From the NCBI RefSeq assembly GCF_024679245.1, contig NC_090176.1, forward strand, positions 47,073,086-47,137,085: a stretch of 64,000 nucleotides of DNA. Reading direction: 5' to 3'. Shown here one piece after another: positions 11,912 through 24,777 of the stretch. Position numbers and translations under genes: made by a program. A model generated the notes under the pieces. It saw only the letters and a program-made list of their open reading frames with translations. It was not told the DNA's origin and ran no database searches. Source of the DNA: Pseudorasbora parva. Taxonomy: Eukaryota; Chordata; Actinopteri; Cypriniformes; Gobionidae. Position 1 is the stretch's first letter; the number at the start of each line of letters is the position of its first letter.

Positions 11912-14258
11912 ATGTAACACAGATGATTAGTTGACAAGTCGACCATCCTGACTCATCCCTACTGCTGATCTGAGGAGAAAAAGGAAACATGAGTCTTGCT
12001 GGTCTTTAAAGACACACTAAATGAGTTTGATATATAGGCTACTGTAAGGGAGAGCTATTCTGCACAAACACAGCCACCCCTCCTCTTCCACCTACTGTAG
12101 TCTATTTATTGCTCTGACTGACATTGACCCTGCAGTATCCAGGAGCTCAGGTTGACCCTGCACAGGTCAAGCATGAATCGCACGGCTGCAAAACTGTAGA
12201 TTTGGTTTTTAACATTGGCAGGGACGTTCTAAAATCAAACTACAGGTGCAGCATGTTTTTGCCTACACAGTGAATCTGGGTAAAATGATCAGCTGTTCTT
12301 GTGTAGAAATGAGTATTTATATACACATATAAATCCTAAAGTCTACTGCCTATTGTTCACTGAATAACTAGCACAGTAGAGATTCATAGTGTTAGATGAA
12401 AAATCCAGGTTATTAAAGTAATAAAAAAATGCCTTTTAATGCATCATGTTTAAATGCAATATGTTTCATAATATATGTTTTAAATGCACAAATCAAAAGT
12501 AGGGTAGGATGGGGGAAGAATACTGTAACATGTTGAGATATAAGTTTAGCATGTGCAGGATCATGTGTTATGGACATAGAAACATAATTTAGTTGTTATA
12601 GTACAACAATTTTACAGAATCTATACATTACTTTTGATATTCTTATTAATATTGATATATGTTTTAAAGTGTCATTAATGTAAAATACTAAATCAACTAT
12701 TCTAATAAAATGTAATAAAATAGAAGAATCTAAAAGGTAAAATTATTCTGGGTTTGATATACCATATCACACTTCATATTTAATTGAATATGCCCATATT
12801 TAAATTGAAGACATGTCGTCATAGAAACACTGTCAAATTGATAGTTTTAATGAAAGATGTCTAAAATGTGCATCTAATTCATTGACATATTAAATAACCC
12901 CATTAATTGCAATAGTTATTAAAAAAATAACACTACAGTAACAACGCGCCATTCAAGGCCTTACTGTATGTGCAAGTTGTGGGATGCGAATCAGCTTACC
13001 TGGCATTATTTTACCCAGGTTAAACAACGCCAGACTTCATTTCATTGTGTTTATGCTCAATTTGATAGGAATCATATCATATTTGGTTTGTGATCCAAAT
13101 GCAAAGAGAAAAATATATATATCAGTAGAGATCAAGTACTCATTCAGTAGTCACACGCATGTTAATGCGTTATGTTAAATGTAATAAGTTTAATGTTTTT
13201 TTTTTTTAAATGTAAAAGCCAACATACTGAGGTTCTGTTTAGAAGACAACCAAAATTATGAAGCATAGTAATGTAATGATGCAGGAATAAATTACATACT
13301 TAAAAATATTCAAATAGATTTTTTTTTATATTACAATTTTACTGTATTTTCTTATTTTCTATGCCCATGCATCATGTTGCTTAAAGCACACATCCTCCAG
13401 TGTTTGAGGTAAATATTTAAATATATCTAAGATTTCTCTAGTTCAGTGTAATGGCCATGCGTGGAATGTGTTAAATCAATTACTCCTTTGCTTTGCCTTG
13501 GCTTATATTGATTTCCTGAATAAACACATCAGCCAGATCTGTTGGATTTCAGAACTGCAGGCTTTTTTGACAACTATTTATTTTTCAGCTTTCCGACTCA
13601 ATTTGAAATCTCTAATCCAAAGCTTAAACAATGATTCTTTAGCTGTATAGTTATTTGTCAGTCATAAAAGCATAAACATACTGCCTCTTTGCCTGAGAGA
13701 AATACACAGAGCTTTCCTGCACCCGTAAATTCAAAGCGACACCACACTAATGTAAATACATCTCTCTCTCTTTCTGTTGCCTAACCTCCCAGTAAACTAC
13801 ATTCAACAAAATCACATCTACAAAGCTGTCAGGAAAAGGTATATTCTGCAAGGTAGCTATTTATTCCATCTACAAATGACACATTTCCTTTGCCTCTGAA
13901 ACGCAAAAATTTAGTGTATGAAGGATCCAGAGTAGGTGCAGTAGTTTCATGAAGGTTGAAATTTTTTCCTAAGCTATTTATAACAAGTATAGTTGAGTTG
14001 AGGTTGAATTTTCCCAGCCTGCTGTCTTTTTGCAAGACCTAGCATGCACCACTTCCACAATAATATAACTGGGCAGTATGACCAAATATACCAGTAGAAG
14101 AGTATGTTTTTAAAATAAAAAAAGATTCTACTATATAAATATAAAATACATTTACACACACACCTGATAAAACAAAGTTTTAAAAAAATATGTCAAATTA
14201 ATTATAAACCTTTTGCAATATTGTATGTATCCACAATCATGACAATTAAGTACTTTAA
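11912..14258. other. AT-rich, no gene; contains one half of a diverged repeat pair
   Basis: No coding exon or RNA gene. Positions 13027-13160 are related to 15378-15515 (shared GCCAGACTTCA, TTCATTGTGTT and TTTGGTTTGTG in the same order). The remainder shows no recognised element. Confidence 0.45.
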
Positions 14259-15015
14259 ATGGGTCCTGTTATGCTTTTTTACTTTTTCAACTTTATTTGG
14301 TGTGTGACGTTGCTGTTTGAACATAAAAATATCTGCAAGGTAACAAAGCTCCACTCCAAAGGGAGATATTTTATTTAACATAATCCTATTTCCAAGAACT
14401 ACAACAAATGACAGTTTAGTTTGGACTACAACACGCTTTTTTGTTTTGTTGCTGGCTTTATGAAGTCACAAAGTTACTCATTTAAATAATTCTCCCACGG
14501 AAAACAAAAAAAGATGCGAGGCCTGGTTGAGCTGCACTAGAGACAGTGTTGTCACTGTTTCCAGAAATGATTTGTTTTACCTTCCTAAAATGGAACATGT
14601 ATTTTAAACACAGTTTTTCAATATCATAACCCCAACGTTTATATTTGCATTGCACGTTACGGAGAACAGTTTCCAGAACCTGTAGGCTCCGCTCAAAAAA
14701 TTATCCTGAAATGGAGCAGTTCCCACTTTGTCTGGACAATTTGTTGTTTGTAGATCACTTGTAACTTGAACTTGTATGTCTGTCTTGTTTCTTGTAGTTG
14801 TGTTTCATAATAACAGTCGTTTCAATTATAAGTTTTATGTTGTTGCTATGATGTAAAAAAAGGGCAAAGCTTTTGCCTCCCTCTGTTCGTTGATTGGACC
14901 GGTTAAAATTTGACTGGAGAAAACCGGAGAATACACCGCAATCCCAGACGGAGTGCTGAAGGAAAATAAAAATTGAGGTACGTATGGGGCAGAGCCAGGT
15001 TATAATAGGACCCCT
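14259..15015. mobile_element. TTAA-flanked DNA element (GGGTCCTRTTAT ends)
   Basis: TTAA flanks both sides (14255-14258, 15016-15019). The left end ATGGGTCCTGTTATG mirrors the right end ATAATAGGACCCCT. The 757-bp interior is non-coding, so this is a non-autonomous element. Confidence 0.75.
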
Positions 15016-15019
15016 TTAA

Positions 15020-16290
15020 AGTGAAAACTGATGTCTGCTGTAAATCCCAACTGATTACACGAAACAAGCGCATAACCATTTAATTGTCTTTGAAATTCTG
15101 TTTGCTCTGTATATTTCTATGACTTTGCTGTTGAAGAGTAATTAGCTGGTGGATTTACTTATTGTAGAGTTAACAAACGTTATCATTGTAATGTTTAAAG
15201 CGGATATCATAAATGGCAGTAGACCAGGAAGATTTTAAAACCAGCTACATCTAATCTAAAGATTTACATCTAAATCTACATCTAATGTAATCTAAAGATT
15301 CAGAACAACTAATTTTGTAATATTACTTGTTTTGTTTTCATCTGAAATATTTGATAATGTGAAACTGTTTTTGCACTAATGCCAGACTTCAATTCATTGT
15401 GTTCATGTTAATTTTTGTTCATTTGTTATGAATAATCAGATTTTTGGTTTGTGCTCCAAACTGAAAAAAGAAAACAATTAGATGAGATTAAGCACTTTTC
15501 AATAGTCAAGTATTTTATTTACTGAAATCTCCACACACTGGCCTTTTCACATGGCCACTGAATATATAAAGCACTGTTGTGATATTCAGTGTTACCGTGA
15601 CCATGCCGCTCATATGACCCACTCCTACTCAAGAGGTTGAAAGAGTAAATACTGCATTATTTATCAACCAATCAAGTTTATGGCTGTCGAAAGTTGCTAA
15701 CTGCTCTTTCTCCATCCCTGCTAAATGTAATCTGACTTCAAGGGCAACTGCTCTGAAAAGTCACTCCATTCAGAACATTTATAGAGCCGTTTAGGTTTTA
15801 AGAAATCCTAGAGACATTAATTACAAAATTTGCTTTTTATGTCAGTGTAATCTTATAGTACAAAAAAAAAAGCTAGAACTAATTCAGAATACGACCCCAC
15901 ATTAAAACCCTGTAAAAATCCATCTAATATTTTCTTTTACGGCTGTCTTGGCCACTTTAATATGTATGATCTTGTTACTCCTATTGCAGTACTGTAAGTT
16001 TACTGCAGTGTATAGTATCGGGAAAAAAATCGGAAGTCGTTCAACCCCTAGTTCACACCATATAATTATTGTAACACGTGTCAGAGTCGGCTCTCTGAGT
16101 TTACACAAATACTAAGAGGACATGAAAGATTTTCACAAATCAGAAACTCATAATTATGGCAATACCGTGAACATACCTTGAGTTCTGATCCATAATAAGA
16201 AATATACAGTATCTACAGCACAATAGTATTCCATTCTGAATACAGCTAAAGTGTACCATCAAGAGAAGCATTACAAGTATGCAATTAACT
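15020..16290. other. No gene; repeat-poor
   Basis: Mostly unassigned AT-rich sequence. A small local redundancy of TACATCTAATCTAAAGATT lies at 15244-15300, and the second half of the diverged pair at 15378-15515. Homeodomain-like TAATTA/TTAATT motifs are present but expected in AT-rich DNA. Confidence 0.4.
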
Positions 16291-16300
16291 AAAATTTTGA

Positions 16301-16740
16301 AAGGTTATTTCACCCAAAAATGAAATTTATGCTGACTAATCTCGTTCCTCACCCGTAAGACCTCCGTTCATCTTCGGACCACAGTTTAGGATATTTTATA
16401 TTTAGTCCGAGAGATTCTGTCTCTCCATGGAAAACGTATGCACAGTATACTGTCCCTTTCCAGAAGGACCAGAAAGCTAATAAAAACATCATCAAAGTAG
16501 TCCATATGTGACATCAGTTGGTTAATTAGAATCTCTGGAAGCATCGAAAATACATTTTGGTCCAAAAATAACAAAAACTACGACTTTATTCATCATTGTC
16601 TTCTCTTCCGTGTTTGTTTTCAAACCTCAAATAAAGATTCGAACTGTTATAAATCAGCAGATTGATTCATGATTCGCGTGTCAAACTGCTGAAATCACGT
16701 GACTCAATACGTGTTTCAGAAAACTATTCAAAACTTTTCA
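16301..16740 (+). repeat. Truncated MITE, left portion
   Basis: The left end AAGGTTATTTCACCCAAAAA is preceded by TTGA at 16297-16300, a decayed TTAA. Interior motifs (CATCTTCGGACCACAG; GGTCCAAAAATAACAAAAAC; TCTTCTCTTCCGTGT) are typical of a cyprinid non-autonomous DNA repeat. No matching right end. Confidence 0.55.
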
Positions 16741-16941
16741 GATCACCCGATTTTTCTCAAAAATTACTTTGCTGACTATATCGACATCAAAATAGACTCA
16801 GAAATAGAATTTTGTATAATTGACGAGAAATTAATGAGCTACATATGTTTTAAGGTTTTTTAACAGAGAATATTGAAATAACAATAATTTTTTAAAATGT
16901 CTGAAAACTACATTTTGCTAGCATGGATCACAAATTATCAT

Positions 16942-17672
16942 ATTTACTCACCTTCAAGCCATCCTAGGTGTAAACGACTTACTTCTTTGAGTTATATGAA
17001 ATAACATCCATCCATCATAAAAACGACTCCAGTGGGCATAAAACAAAGTGATTCGTTTTTGTAAGAAAAATATCCATTTTTTAAACTTTATAAACTATAA
17101 TCACTTGTTTTCAGCAACGGCCGTACACGCACTCCCGAGAGAGTCGAGTTCCTGCAGAAAGGCAACCTTTGACCCGCTGTATAACGTAGCTCCTCTTCTT
17201 CTATATCAAAATCCTCCTACATTTTTCTTCAAAACTGACCCTTTTCTTCGTTTTGGACTCTAATTTGTGACCGGCGTTTTGTTTTCCTCTAGCCTCTGTG
17301 CTTCCGCATTCATCAATTCTTTCGTTATATATACATCATGAGTCAAATGTCACACGTTCCTTGCTAAAAGTCAATGAATATGATTTATAAAGTTTTTAAA
17401 ATGTATATTGTTCTTACAAAAACCCATCGCTTTGCTTCAAAATTCACTTATTAACACACTGGAGCCGTTTTATGATGGATGGATAGATGCAGTTTTTGGA
17501 GCTTCAAAAACCCAGACACTATTGCCAATGCCATTATAAAGCAAGAACGAGCCAGGATATTATTTAATATAACTCTGATTGTGTTTGGCTGAAAGAAGAA
17601 GGTCATATACACCTAGGATGGCTTGAGGGTGTCTAAGTTATGGTATAACTTTCATTTTTGAAAACTATCCTT
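16942..17672. mobile_element. Foldback MITE, right end at TTAA
   Basis: The left arm (ACTCACCTTCAAGCCATCCT, AGGTGTAAACGACTT) and right arm (ATACACCTAGGATGGCTTGA) are inverted over more than 150 bp with a spacer of about 250 bp. The right end AAACTATCCT is followed by TTAA (17673-17676). The left terminus is lost. Confidence 0.7.
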
Positions 17673-17676
17673 TTAA

Positions 17677-18395
17677 ATCTTCTTCATGGAACCACCGAAG
17701 TCAATAAAGAGTGAGTGTAGATCTCAATTTGGCCAACATGAATCTTTCGGTCTCTATGCCCCGGACCACAATAATATGACATTTCTTTAATTACCTACAT
17801 TAATTCACATCCAAAAGACCAGGACTATTGATTATTGGATTCAGGGATGAGGAGAGCGCTACTAATAGCTGTTAATCTCCACAGAGAAACAGAGTGTGTG
17901 TGGAAGGAAAAATCACTAGCCATAAAGCAGCACCACCGTCACAGTAAAGCTCACACAACATGCGACCCATGACGAGCTAGTAATTTATACACAATCCACG
18001 CCTCCACACACCTGCCCTTATGCTCCAACACATAACTGCTCGCAACTTATTCTCACGCAACACACGCCTACACACAACCCACGCTTAATTTGTGCTCACT
18101 AGTCAGTTTGGCAGAAAACAAAGGATGAAGAGAGAATAATTGACCAAGCTACAGATGAGGCATGCAGCTTTCAGCCTTTATTATACTTTCACAGAAACAG
18201 CAACAATATTTATCTATCTTTTATATCCTCACAGTTATCGGTAAAATCGCTTAATAGTTTAAACAGTAGTACTGCACATAAGCCGTTTTATGAAGACATT
18301 TGAGTCACCATGAAATCATGTGACAATTCTTATTTTTTCATGGGTAAATGCTGTATTTATTATGAATATTTTATCCATGCATTTATTAATGTACC
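17677..18395. other. No feature recognised
   Basis: Unassigned sequence with several ACACACGCC-like motifs at 18000-18080. No exon or RNA gene supported. Confidence 0.4.
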
Positions 18396-18399
18396 ATTA

Positions 18400-19180
18400 C
18401 AATTTCATTTAATCATTTAGCAGACGCTTTTATCCAAAGCGACTTTCAACTCAGAGAGCAATATAAGCAAATAAATAAACAATGGCAACAGCCTGGAACG
18501 GTCCAGGAAAAGGTCTGTGAGAGGGATTTCATGCCCTTTTGGGATGGAACTACGAGGATCCTTTCACTCGCAGAACTCAAGCTTCTGGAGGGTGTGTAAG
18601 TCTGAACAAGCCAGTTTAGGTGTATTGGTGCAGAGCCGGTGGCTACTTTGTAAGCGAGCACCAGTGCCTCGAATTTAATGCGAGCGGCCATTGGAAGCCA
18701 GTGCAGTCTAATGAAGAGAGGCGTGACGTGCGCTCTCTTCGGCTCGTTGAGGTCCATCCTCTCTGCTGCTTTCTAGATCAGTTGCAAGGGTGTGATAGTG
18801 CATGCTGGAAGGTCGGCTAAAAGAGCATTACAATAGTCCAGTCTGGAGAGAACAAGAGCTTGGACCAGGAGTTGTGCAGCCTGTTCTGATAGGAAGGGTC
18901 TAATCTTTCTAATTTTGTATAAGGCAAATCTGCAGGACCGGGCTGTTGCAGTAATGTGGTCAGTGAATTTTAACTGGTCATCAATCACAACTCCAAGGTT
19001 CCTGGCTGTCCTGGAAGGAGTTATGGTTGAGGAACCAAGCTGAATGGAGAAATTTTGATGAAGCGCTGGGTTGGTTGAGTCCACAAGCAATTCTGTATTT
19101 GCGAGATTGAGTTGAAGGTGATGCTCCTTCATCCAGCCAGAAATGTCAGTCAGGCAGGCAGCGATACGAACACTGACTGT
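18400..19180 (-). pseudogene. 5'-truncated L2 LINE, reverse-transcriptase C-terminus
   Basis: Read on the minus strand, this is the end of an L2-clade reverse transcriptase. In order it has ISGWMKEHHLQLN, LGVVIDDQLKFTDHI, LVQALVLSRLDYCNALLA and RAHVTPLFIRLHWLPMAARI. One in-frame TAG (18773-18775) interrupts the otherwise continuous frame where relatives have glutamine. It is followed by KAAERMDLNEPKRAHV. The 3' tail at 18400-18450 reads, on the minus strand, GTCGCTTTGGATAAAAGCGT then CTGCTAAATG, the classic teleost L2 tail shared with 38313-38366 and with the SINE at 45635-45681. The endonuclease and the RT catalytic core are missing by 5' truncation near 19180. This is a dead copy with no expected product. 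Confidence 0.9.
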
Positions 19181-19946
19181 AGGATCATAATAATAATAAT
19201 CACAATAACTTCCACTCCACCTGAAGCATTGGCAGGACAACTTGTCACTTACATGAGATCAACCAACAGCAAATGACAAAAATCCAACCATCCAATCAAT
19301 TCCCATTGGAAAAAAGCAAGTCCCGTCCTACATTGTCTTGTTTAAGAAGGATATGTCACAAAAGGGAAGCAAATTTCATCCAGATTATAAGTTTTATTTT
19401 GTGATTTTATTGCTACAGTGTGAGGGCCCCAGATGAGCGCACGTCTAAGAGCCAATCACAATTTTGTTAGAGTCGCTGAGATGACAAATTGAGGCTGAAG
19501 CCACTTCACTAGGATCTAGAATGGGCCATGATTCACTGCACATTTATAGAGTGGCAGCCACAATGCCTTGTAAAAGTCTGAAATCATAAATCATAGTCAA
19601 AATAGTCCTGCTGCCATTGTCAAGAACCATAAAGTACAAAAAATACAACTCAGCAAGCAGCATTGGTTTGAACAGAATATACATTTTATGCAATTCTGTG
19701 TAAATTAAATACTGCATCAAACATTTCCGTTGTCATGATACCCAGTTTCCTGTCCGGTCTGCATGAAAAATCAATATGTTTTTTGTTGTAACTTTGTAAA
19801 AATTGTGTGTATATATAGACCCACCTACTTCTTAAGCCCAATGATATTGGACCACTTTTAGCGTCTCTAATTGTACATGTCGGTTTACCTACACTCTAAA
19901 AAATGATTCAGTGGCTCAGTAAATATCACAGTAAACATTAACTTTA
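19181..19946. other. No gene recognised
   Basis: A small (ATA)n patch borders the LINE at 19187-19206. The rest is unassigned, with a CACTCTAAAAAATG-type MITE end near 19890. Confidence 0.4.
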
Positions 19947-19950
19947 TTAA

Positions 19951-20545
19951 AGGGATACCTCACCCAAAAATTTTTATTTGATGTTTATCTGCTTACTCCC
20001 AGGACATCCGAGACGTAGGTGTGTTTGTTTCTTCAGTAGAACACAAATGAAGATTTTTAACTCCAACCGTTGCTCGTATAATGCATGTCAATGGGGTGTA
20101 TTTCTATGAGAGTAAAAAACACACAGACATACGAATCCATATTAAACCCTGTGGCTCGTGGCCACGCATTGATGTCTTAAGACACAAAACGATCGGTTTC
20201 TGCAAGAAACCCAACAGTGTTTGTTATTTTTTTTACCTCATATCAGACAACCTCATATAGCATTCCCAGCACCATTACATAATATAATATAATATAATAT
20301 AATATAATATAATATAATATAATATAATATAATATAATATAATATAATATAATATAATATAATATAATATAATATAATATAATACACATACATACATATA
20401 GACACCGTAGAGTCCTCATTAGTGTCTGCTCAGATCGGTCAAATGAGGCATCTATGTAAATATCTACGATTGCGCGTTTATTTTGACCTCCTTCGACGGA
20501 ATAATGGTGCTGGGGAATACTATATGAGATTCGTCTTTAGTTAAA
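19951..20545. repeat. TTAA-type MITE containing an (ATAAT)n hairpin
   Basis: The left end AGGGATACCTCACCC follows TTAA at 19947-19950. Near the right, CTCATATAGCATTCCCAGC (20252-20270) and GCTGGGGAATACTATATGAG (20509-20528) are inverted and enclose an AT-rich microsatellite. The right terminus is unclear. Confidence 0.6.
20280..20384 (+). repeat. (TATAA)n microsatellite
   Basis: About 21 perfect 5-bp units inside the loop of the inverted repeat above. Confidence 0.95.
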
Positions 20546-22960
20546 CATACTAAAATATTTGACTAAAAATCAAACAGTTATATTTACGTTTTTTTCCCCC
20601 ATTAAAATAATTTAGTATTTAAATAACCAATTAATTTCAAATATACTTAATATATTTCTATCAAAATACTTGAGAATGGAAAATAAAATCAATCTGTTTC
20701 AAGAACCACTAATATTACTTAATTCAAATCAAGATTATTAATATATAGCACACAGTGAGGAAACTGAGTAAGTTTACTCGATTAAACAATGCACCCCTCT
20801 TTAAGTAAATCATAGTAAAAGTTGTGTGTAAAAAAAAGAGTGTACCCCTAACTGATAAACACTTATTAAACAAGTTAGATGCTTTATTTTTACTTTTCTA
20901 ATATTTTCTCTATTTTTTGTGAAAATAAATGCCTTCGAATCTGTGTTTTCCGTCATTTTGTCTGCCCAAACCAGACGTTTAGTAAACAAGGCCATATATT
21001 TGTACTTAATGTAAATGCCACTACTGGCATCTAAAATTTCTCTTTGAGAGGACCCACCCACAATTTTTTATTTATTTTTGCTTCCATGGTGTCTACATGG
21101 TTGTTTAAGAAATGAAAAGCTATCAATTAGGGTTAGAAAAACTTTTGCCAATCATATAACAATCCAGGAACATAAAAATATATATATATTTATGTAATTG
21201 CCTATTTAAATCCAAACAGCAACTTTTTTTGGCAGTGTATTTTCAGCTTTTTTTTTTTGTGGCATTTTTTCTATTTTGTCCAAAAACTGAAAATGCCAAT
21301 TTTGGGGGCTTAAATTTCGTTGCATCCCTATATAATAATAAATATAAAATAGAATTATAAATATGACACCAAGATGGGATTTAGATTTGCACAGTGACCT
21401 GCTATTTCAATACGTAAAAATTAAAATGTTTTTATTTGATGATCAGTTTCCAGTCAAATTGTAACAGGAAACTTGCTTTGGAAAATAACAGAATATAATA
21501 AGCAGTGTTGTTACACTCATATTCTTTGTGTGTCTATGCATGCAATGAGAGCCATTCATTTGTTTGTCTTTGATCAGAACAGCTCTGCATAAGCAGGAGA
21601 TGAAGTCTCTGATGATTACTCTTACTGTAGTACAAATCAGCCTCTCGAGAGCATAAGACGGCCATCACCGGGCATCAAGTAAGGTCTCTGAAAAGAAGGT
21701 CATTATGATGGAGCATGCCTACTTGACAAACGTCTGTGTTCTTTGCTGTACTTTTGAACAAAAAATGAAAGGATAAGGAAATGAGTGTTTAAAGTCCTTT
21801 GTCCTTTGATACACTGTAAAATGTCTCGATTCCAGGAAAATGCTCTGTTTCCTCATTCAAAGAGATCCAATTGTTCTAAACTATTAGTCCTGGCCACCTA
21901 AGCAACCTCTAGATTGCAAAAAAACCTGCAGGAATGGAGCAGCAAGCCAATGAAAGCCTAGCCAGGAAAGGAGACTTTCCTTTAACCTATCAAACGTCAC
22001 AATCCAGCAGAAAGACAGTGACACAGAGGAGAGGCACTGGAGAAACACTGAACACGATCAATATGAGAAAAGTGTTTCCTATCTGCACAGCACAGACACA
22101 AAGAAGAAACCTCGAAGCTCATTTAAAGGTAAAGGACATAAAATTACACCGCTAGTGCAAACGCATACCAAATTGAACTGCAATCTGTTATTTGAGTGGA
22201 CATGTTCAGAATAGCATGCTGCTCTTATGCATGCTGTGCATAATATTTCAACCCATAGGCTCACTGCCTCTACCTACATTTTAGCAAATCTCCAAAAACT
22301 GGCCTATGACCTCTATAGTAATGACTTTGACTAACACACTCACATTTTGATGTTTGCATCACTCATGCATGGCTTTTTACCACCACTCACCAGACATTTG
22401 ATTTCAAACAACAAACATAAATACAACTTTGCAATATTCACATTTTCAGATAAAATGTTTTCGCACATTGGATATGCTTTTAAAGTTTAACAAAATATGC
22501 AAGAAGTAACATAATGTTGCATAAATGCCATCAAAGTGAATTGTCCAATGAGCCTGGGTTGTAATATTTTCTGTGTGAATAGAATACATGGACCAGGTAC
22601 AAATGCCAAAATGTGTAGTACACAACAGAACATGAAGCATGCAAAATTGCATCCCTAAAAGCAATTCCCTAATGCCCCCCAATACACTTACTAGACTATA
22701 CTACACTCTTAAAAAAATCTTTACTGGTGACAACATAACCTTTCCAAAATGTGCTTTACAGTGACCAAAAATGTCTTCCAATTATTAAAATGGTTTACAT
22801 GGTAAGAAGAATGAATGAACCAGGAGTGATATCAGCTGTGATTTTTAATGTCTATTTTGACTGCCACAAGACATTTTTTACAAACACAAAGCAAAATGAC
22901 ATCACTTGCTAAAATTAAAAATACAATTTGATGAGGTTGTGTGACAGCAATGTCGAAACA
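20546..22960. other. No gene; mixed unassigned sequence
   Basis: AT-rich to 21480, then more complex sequence at 21480-22170 without recognised repeats. Short frames such as 21934-22155 have no domain. No RNA gene seen. Confidence 0.4.
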
Positions 22961-22964
22961 TATT

Positions 22965-23755
22965 CACTATATTGCCAAAAGTGTATGGACACCCCTCCAA
23001 ACTATTGAATTGAATGAAAGATGTTCCAGTCACTTCCATGGCCACAGGTGTATAAATCAAGCACTCGGCATGCAGACGCTTCTACAAACATTAGTGAAAG
23101 AATGGGACGCTCTCAGGAGCTCAGTGAACTCAAGCGTGGTACAGTGATAGGTTGTCACCTGTGCCATTAGTCCATTCGTGAAATGTCCTCACTACTAAAT
23201 ATTTCACTGTCAACTGTTAGTGGTATTTTAACAAAGTGGTGGGAATTGGGAACAACAGCAACTCAGCCACGAAGTGAAAGGCCACGTAAAATCAGAATGG
23301 CCAACTTTCAGCAGAGTCAATAGCTACAAACCTTTAAACTTCATGTGGCCTTCAGATGAGCTCAAGAACAGTGTGTAGAGAGCTTCATGGAATGGGTTTC
23401 CATGGCCGAGCAGCTCATCCAAGCCTTACATCACCAAGTGCAATGCAAAGCGTGGGACGCAGAGGTGTAGAGCACACCGCCGCTGGACTCTAGAGCAGTG
23501 GAGACGTGTTCTCTGGAGTGACCAATCACGCTTCTCTGTCTCACAATCTGATGGACGAGTCTGGGAATACCTTTGGGATGAATTAGAGTGGAGACAGAGC
23601 CAGGCCTTCTAGTCCAGCATCAGGGCCTGACCTCACAAATGTGCTAAACACCCCCAAGCCTTGCAGAAAGCCTTCCCAGAAGAGTTGAAGCTGTTGTAGC
23701 TCCAACAGGTGGGCCAACTCCATATTAAACTCTAAGGAACCTAGGCATAATGCAG
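22965..23755 (+). pseudogene. Degenerate Tc1-like transposon
   Basis: The left end CACTATATTGCCAAAAGTGT is a Tc1-type terminal motif of fish. From the ATG at 23102 the frame gives MGRSQELSELKRGTVIGCHL, a stop, then SIREMSSLLNISLSTVSGIL, the paired helix-turn-helix DNA-binding region of Tc1 transposases. After a large internal loss the catalytic start appears at about 23500-23566: EQWRRVLWSDQSRFSVSQSD, with the first aspartate in WSD, followed by GRVWE. Further in-frame stops follow, and the second D and the third acidic residue are not in a continuous frame. Intact Tc1 transposases are about 340 residues with a DDE triad. This copy is non-functional and could be mobilised only by outside enzyme, if its ends were complete. 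The matching right terminus was not found. Confidence 0.75.
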
Positions 23756-23759
23756 TATG

Positions 23760-23870
23760 TACAGTGCATCTGGAAAGTATTCACAGTGTTTCACCCTTTC
23801 CAAATGTTTGTTATGTTACGATTAAATCCATTATTCTTTTCCTCAGTTCTACAAACAATACCCCATAATT
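23760..23870 (+). repeat. Terminal fragment of another Tc1-like element
   Basis: ACAGTGCATCTGGAAAGTAT followed by TCACAG and CAAACAATACCCCATAAT are hallmark left-end sequences of a second fish Tc1 family. Only the first 110 bp or so are present. Confidence 0.65.
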
Positions 23871-24420
23871 AGAGATGTAACAATACAGGTTTGAATATCA
23901 TTACACCCCTACCCACAGTTGCAGCGTTTCATCATGGCATGAGCCCTTCTAGCCATACAACGACATTCACAAATAATAACATTATCTTAAAAAAATGTGG
24001 ACAAAATTAGAAAACAAAAAGGAACAAAAATGAACTTAATAGCAGACTTAACAACAATGCAAAAACTGAAATATATACAAGCCTTCACTGTGTCCTAACC
24101 AAACGTGAATATATTTATTTTACTGTTTTTTTTTTCTGCAGCATTGCGGCTGGAACAACATACAAAATATGACAAGTGCAGTACATTTGTGCTTTATTTA
24201 ATGTACAAAAAAAATGTAACGCGAGTTTGAATACCATTTTTCAAACGGTTTCAGTCACTCAGCATGTATTTGTAATCATGCTAAAATTATGTACGATTTA
24301 GGAATTCGATATTGTACTTATCAATTTCGTTGGAATTTAAATATCGAAAGTTATGTACAAACACTTGTCTGTTCTACTCATTTCAACTGACTGATTAAAA
24401 AAAAATCTATTTTCTATGAC
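23871..24420. other. Unassigned, possible hAT remnant
   Basis: AT-rich. AGAGATGTAACAATACAGG at 23872 and TCGATATTGTAC near 24306 suggest a decayed hAT-like element, but ends and target duplication are not visible. Confidence 0.3.
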
Positions 24421-24443
24421 TTATAGCATTTTTTTTTTTTTAC

Positions 24444-24695
24444 AGTAACGCAAATAGTTACTTTCCCTAGAAACGAGTTACTTTTATTATAGAGTAATTC
24501 AGTTGCTAACTCAGTTACTTTTATTATAGAGTAATTCAGTTGCTAACTCAGTTACTTTTATTATAGAGTAATTCAGTTGCTAACTCAGTTACTTTTATTA
24601 TAGAGTAATTCAGTTACTAACTCAGTTACTTTTTGGAACAAGTAGTGAGTAACTATAACTACTTTTTTAAAGTAACGTCCCCAACACGTTGGGAA
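24444..24695. repeat. 37-bp tandem repeat within a hAT-like MITE end
   Basis: Four near-identical 37-bp units start at 24477, 24514, 24551 and 24588 (GTTACTTTTATTATAGAGTA then ATTCAGTTGCTAACTCA), with a fifth partial at 24625. The right side (AGTAACTATAACTACTTTTT, AAAGTAACGTCCCCAACAC) looks like the end of a hAT-type MITE rich in AGTTACT motifs. Confidence 0.8.
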
Positions 24696-24777
24696 TGCAG
24701 TCAGTGCGCTTGCAGAGAGCCCACGCACACGCTCTTCTGATTGGCCGTGATTTTTGATTGATCTCGGATTGAGTGTT

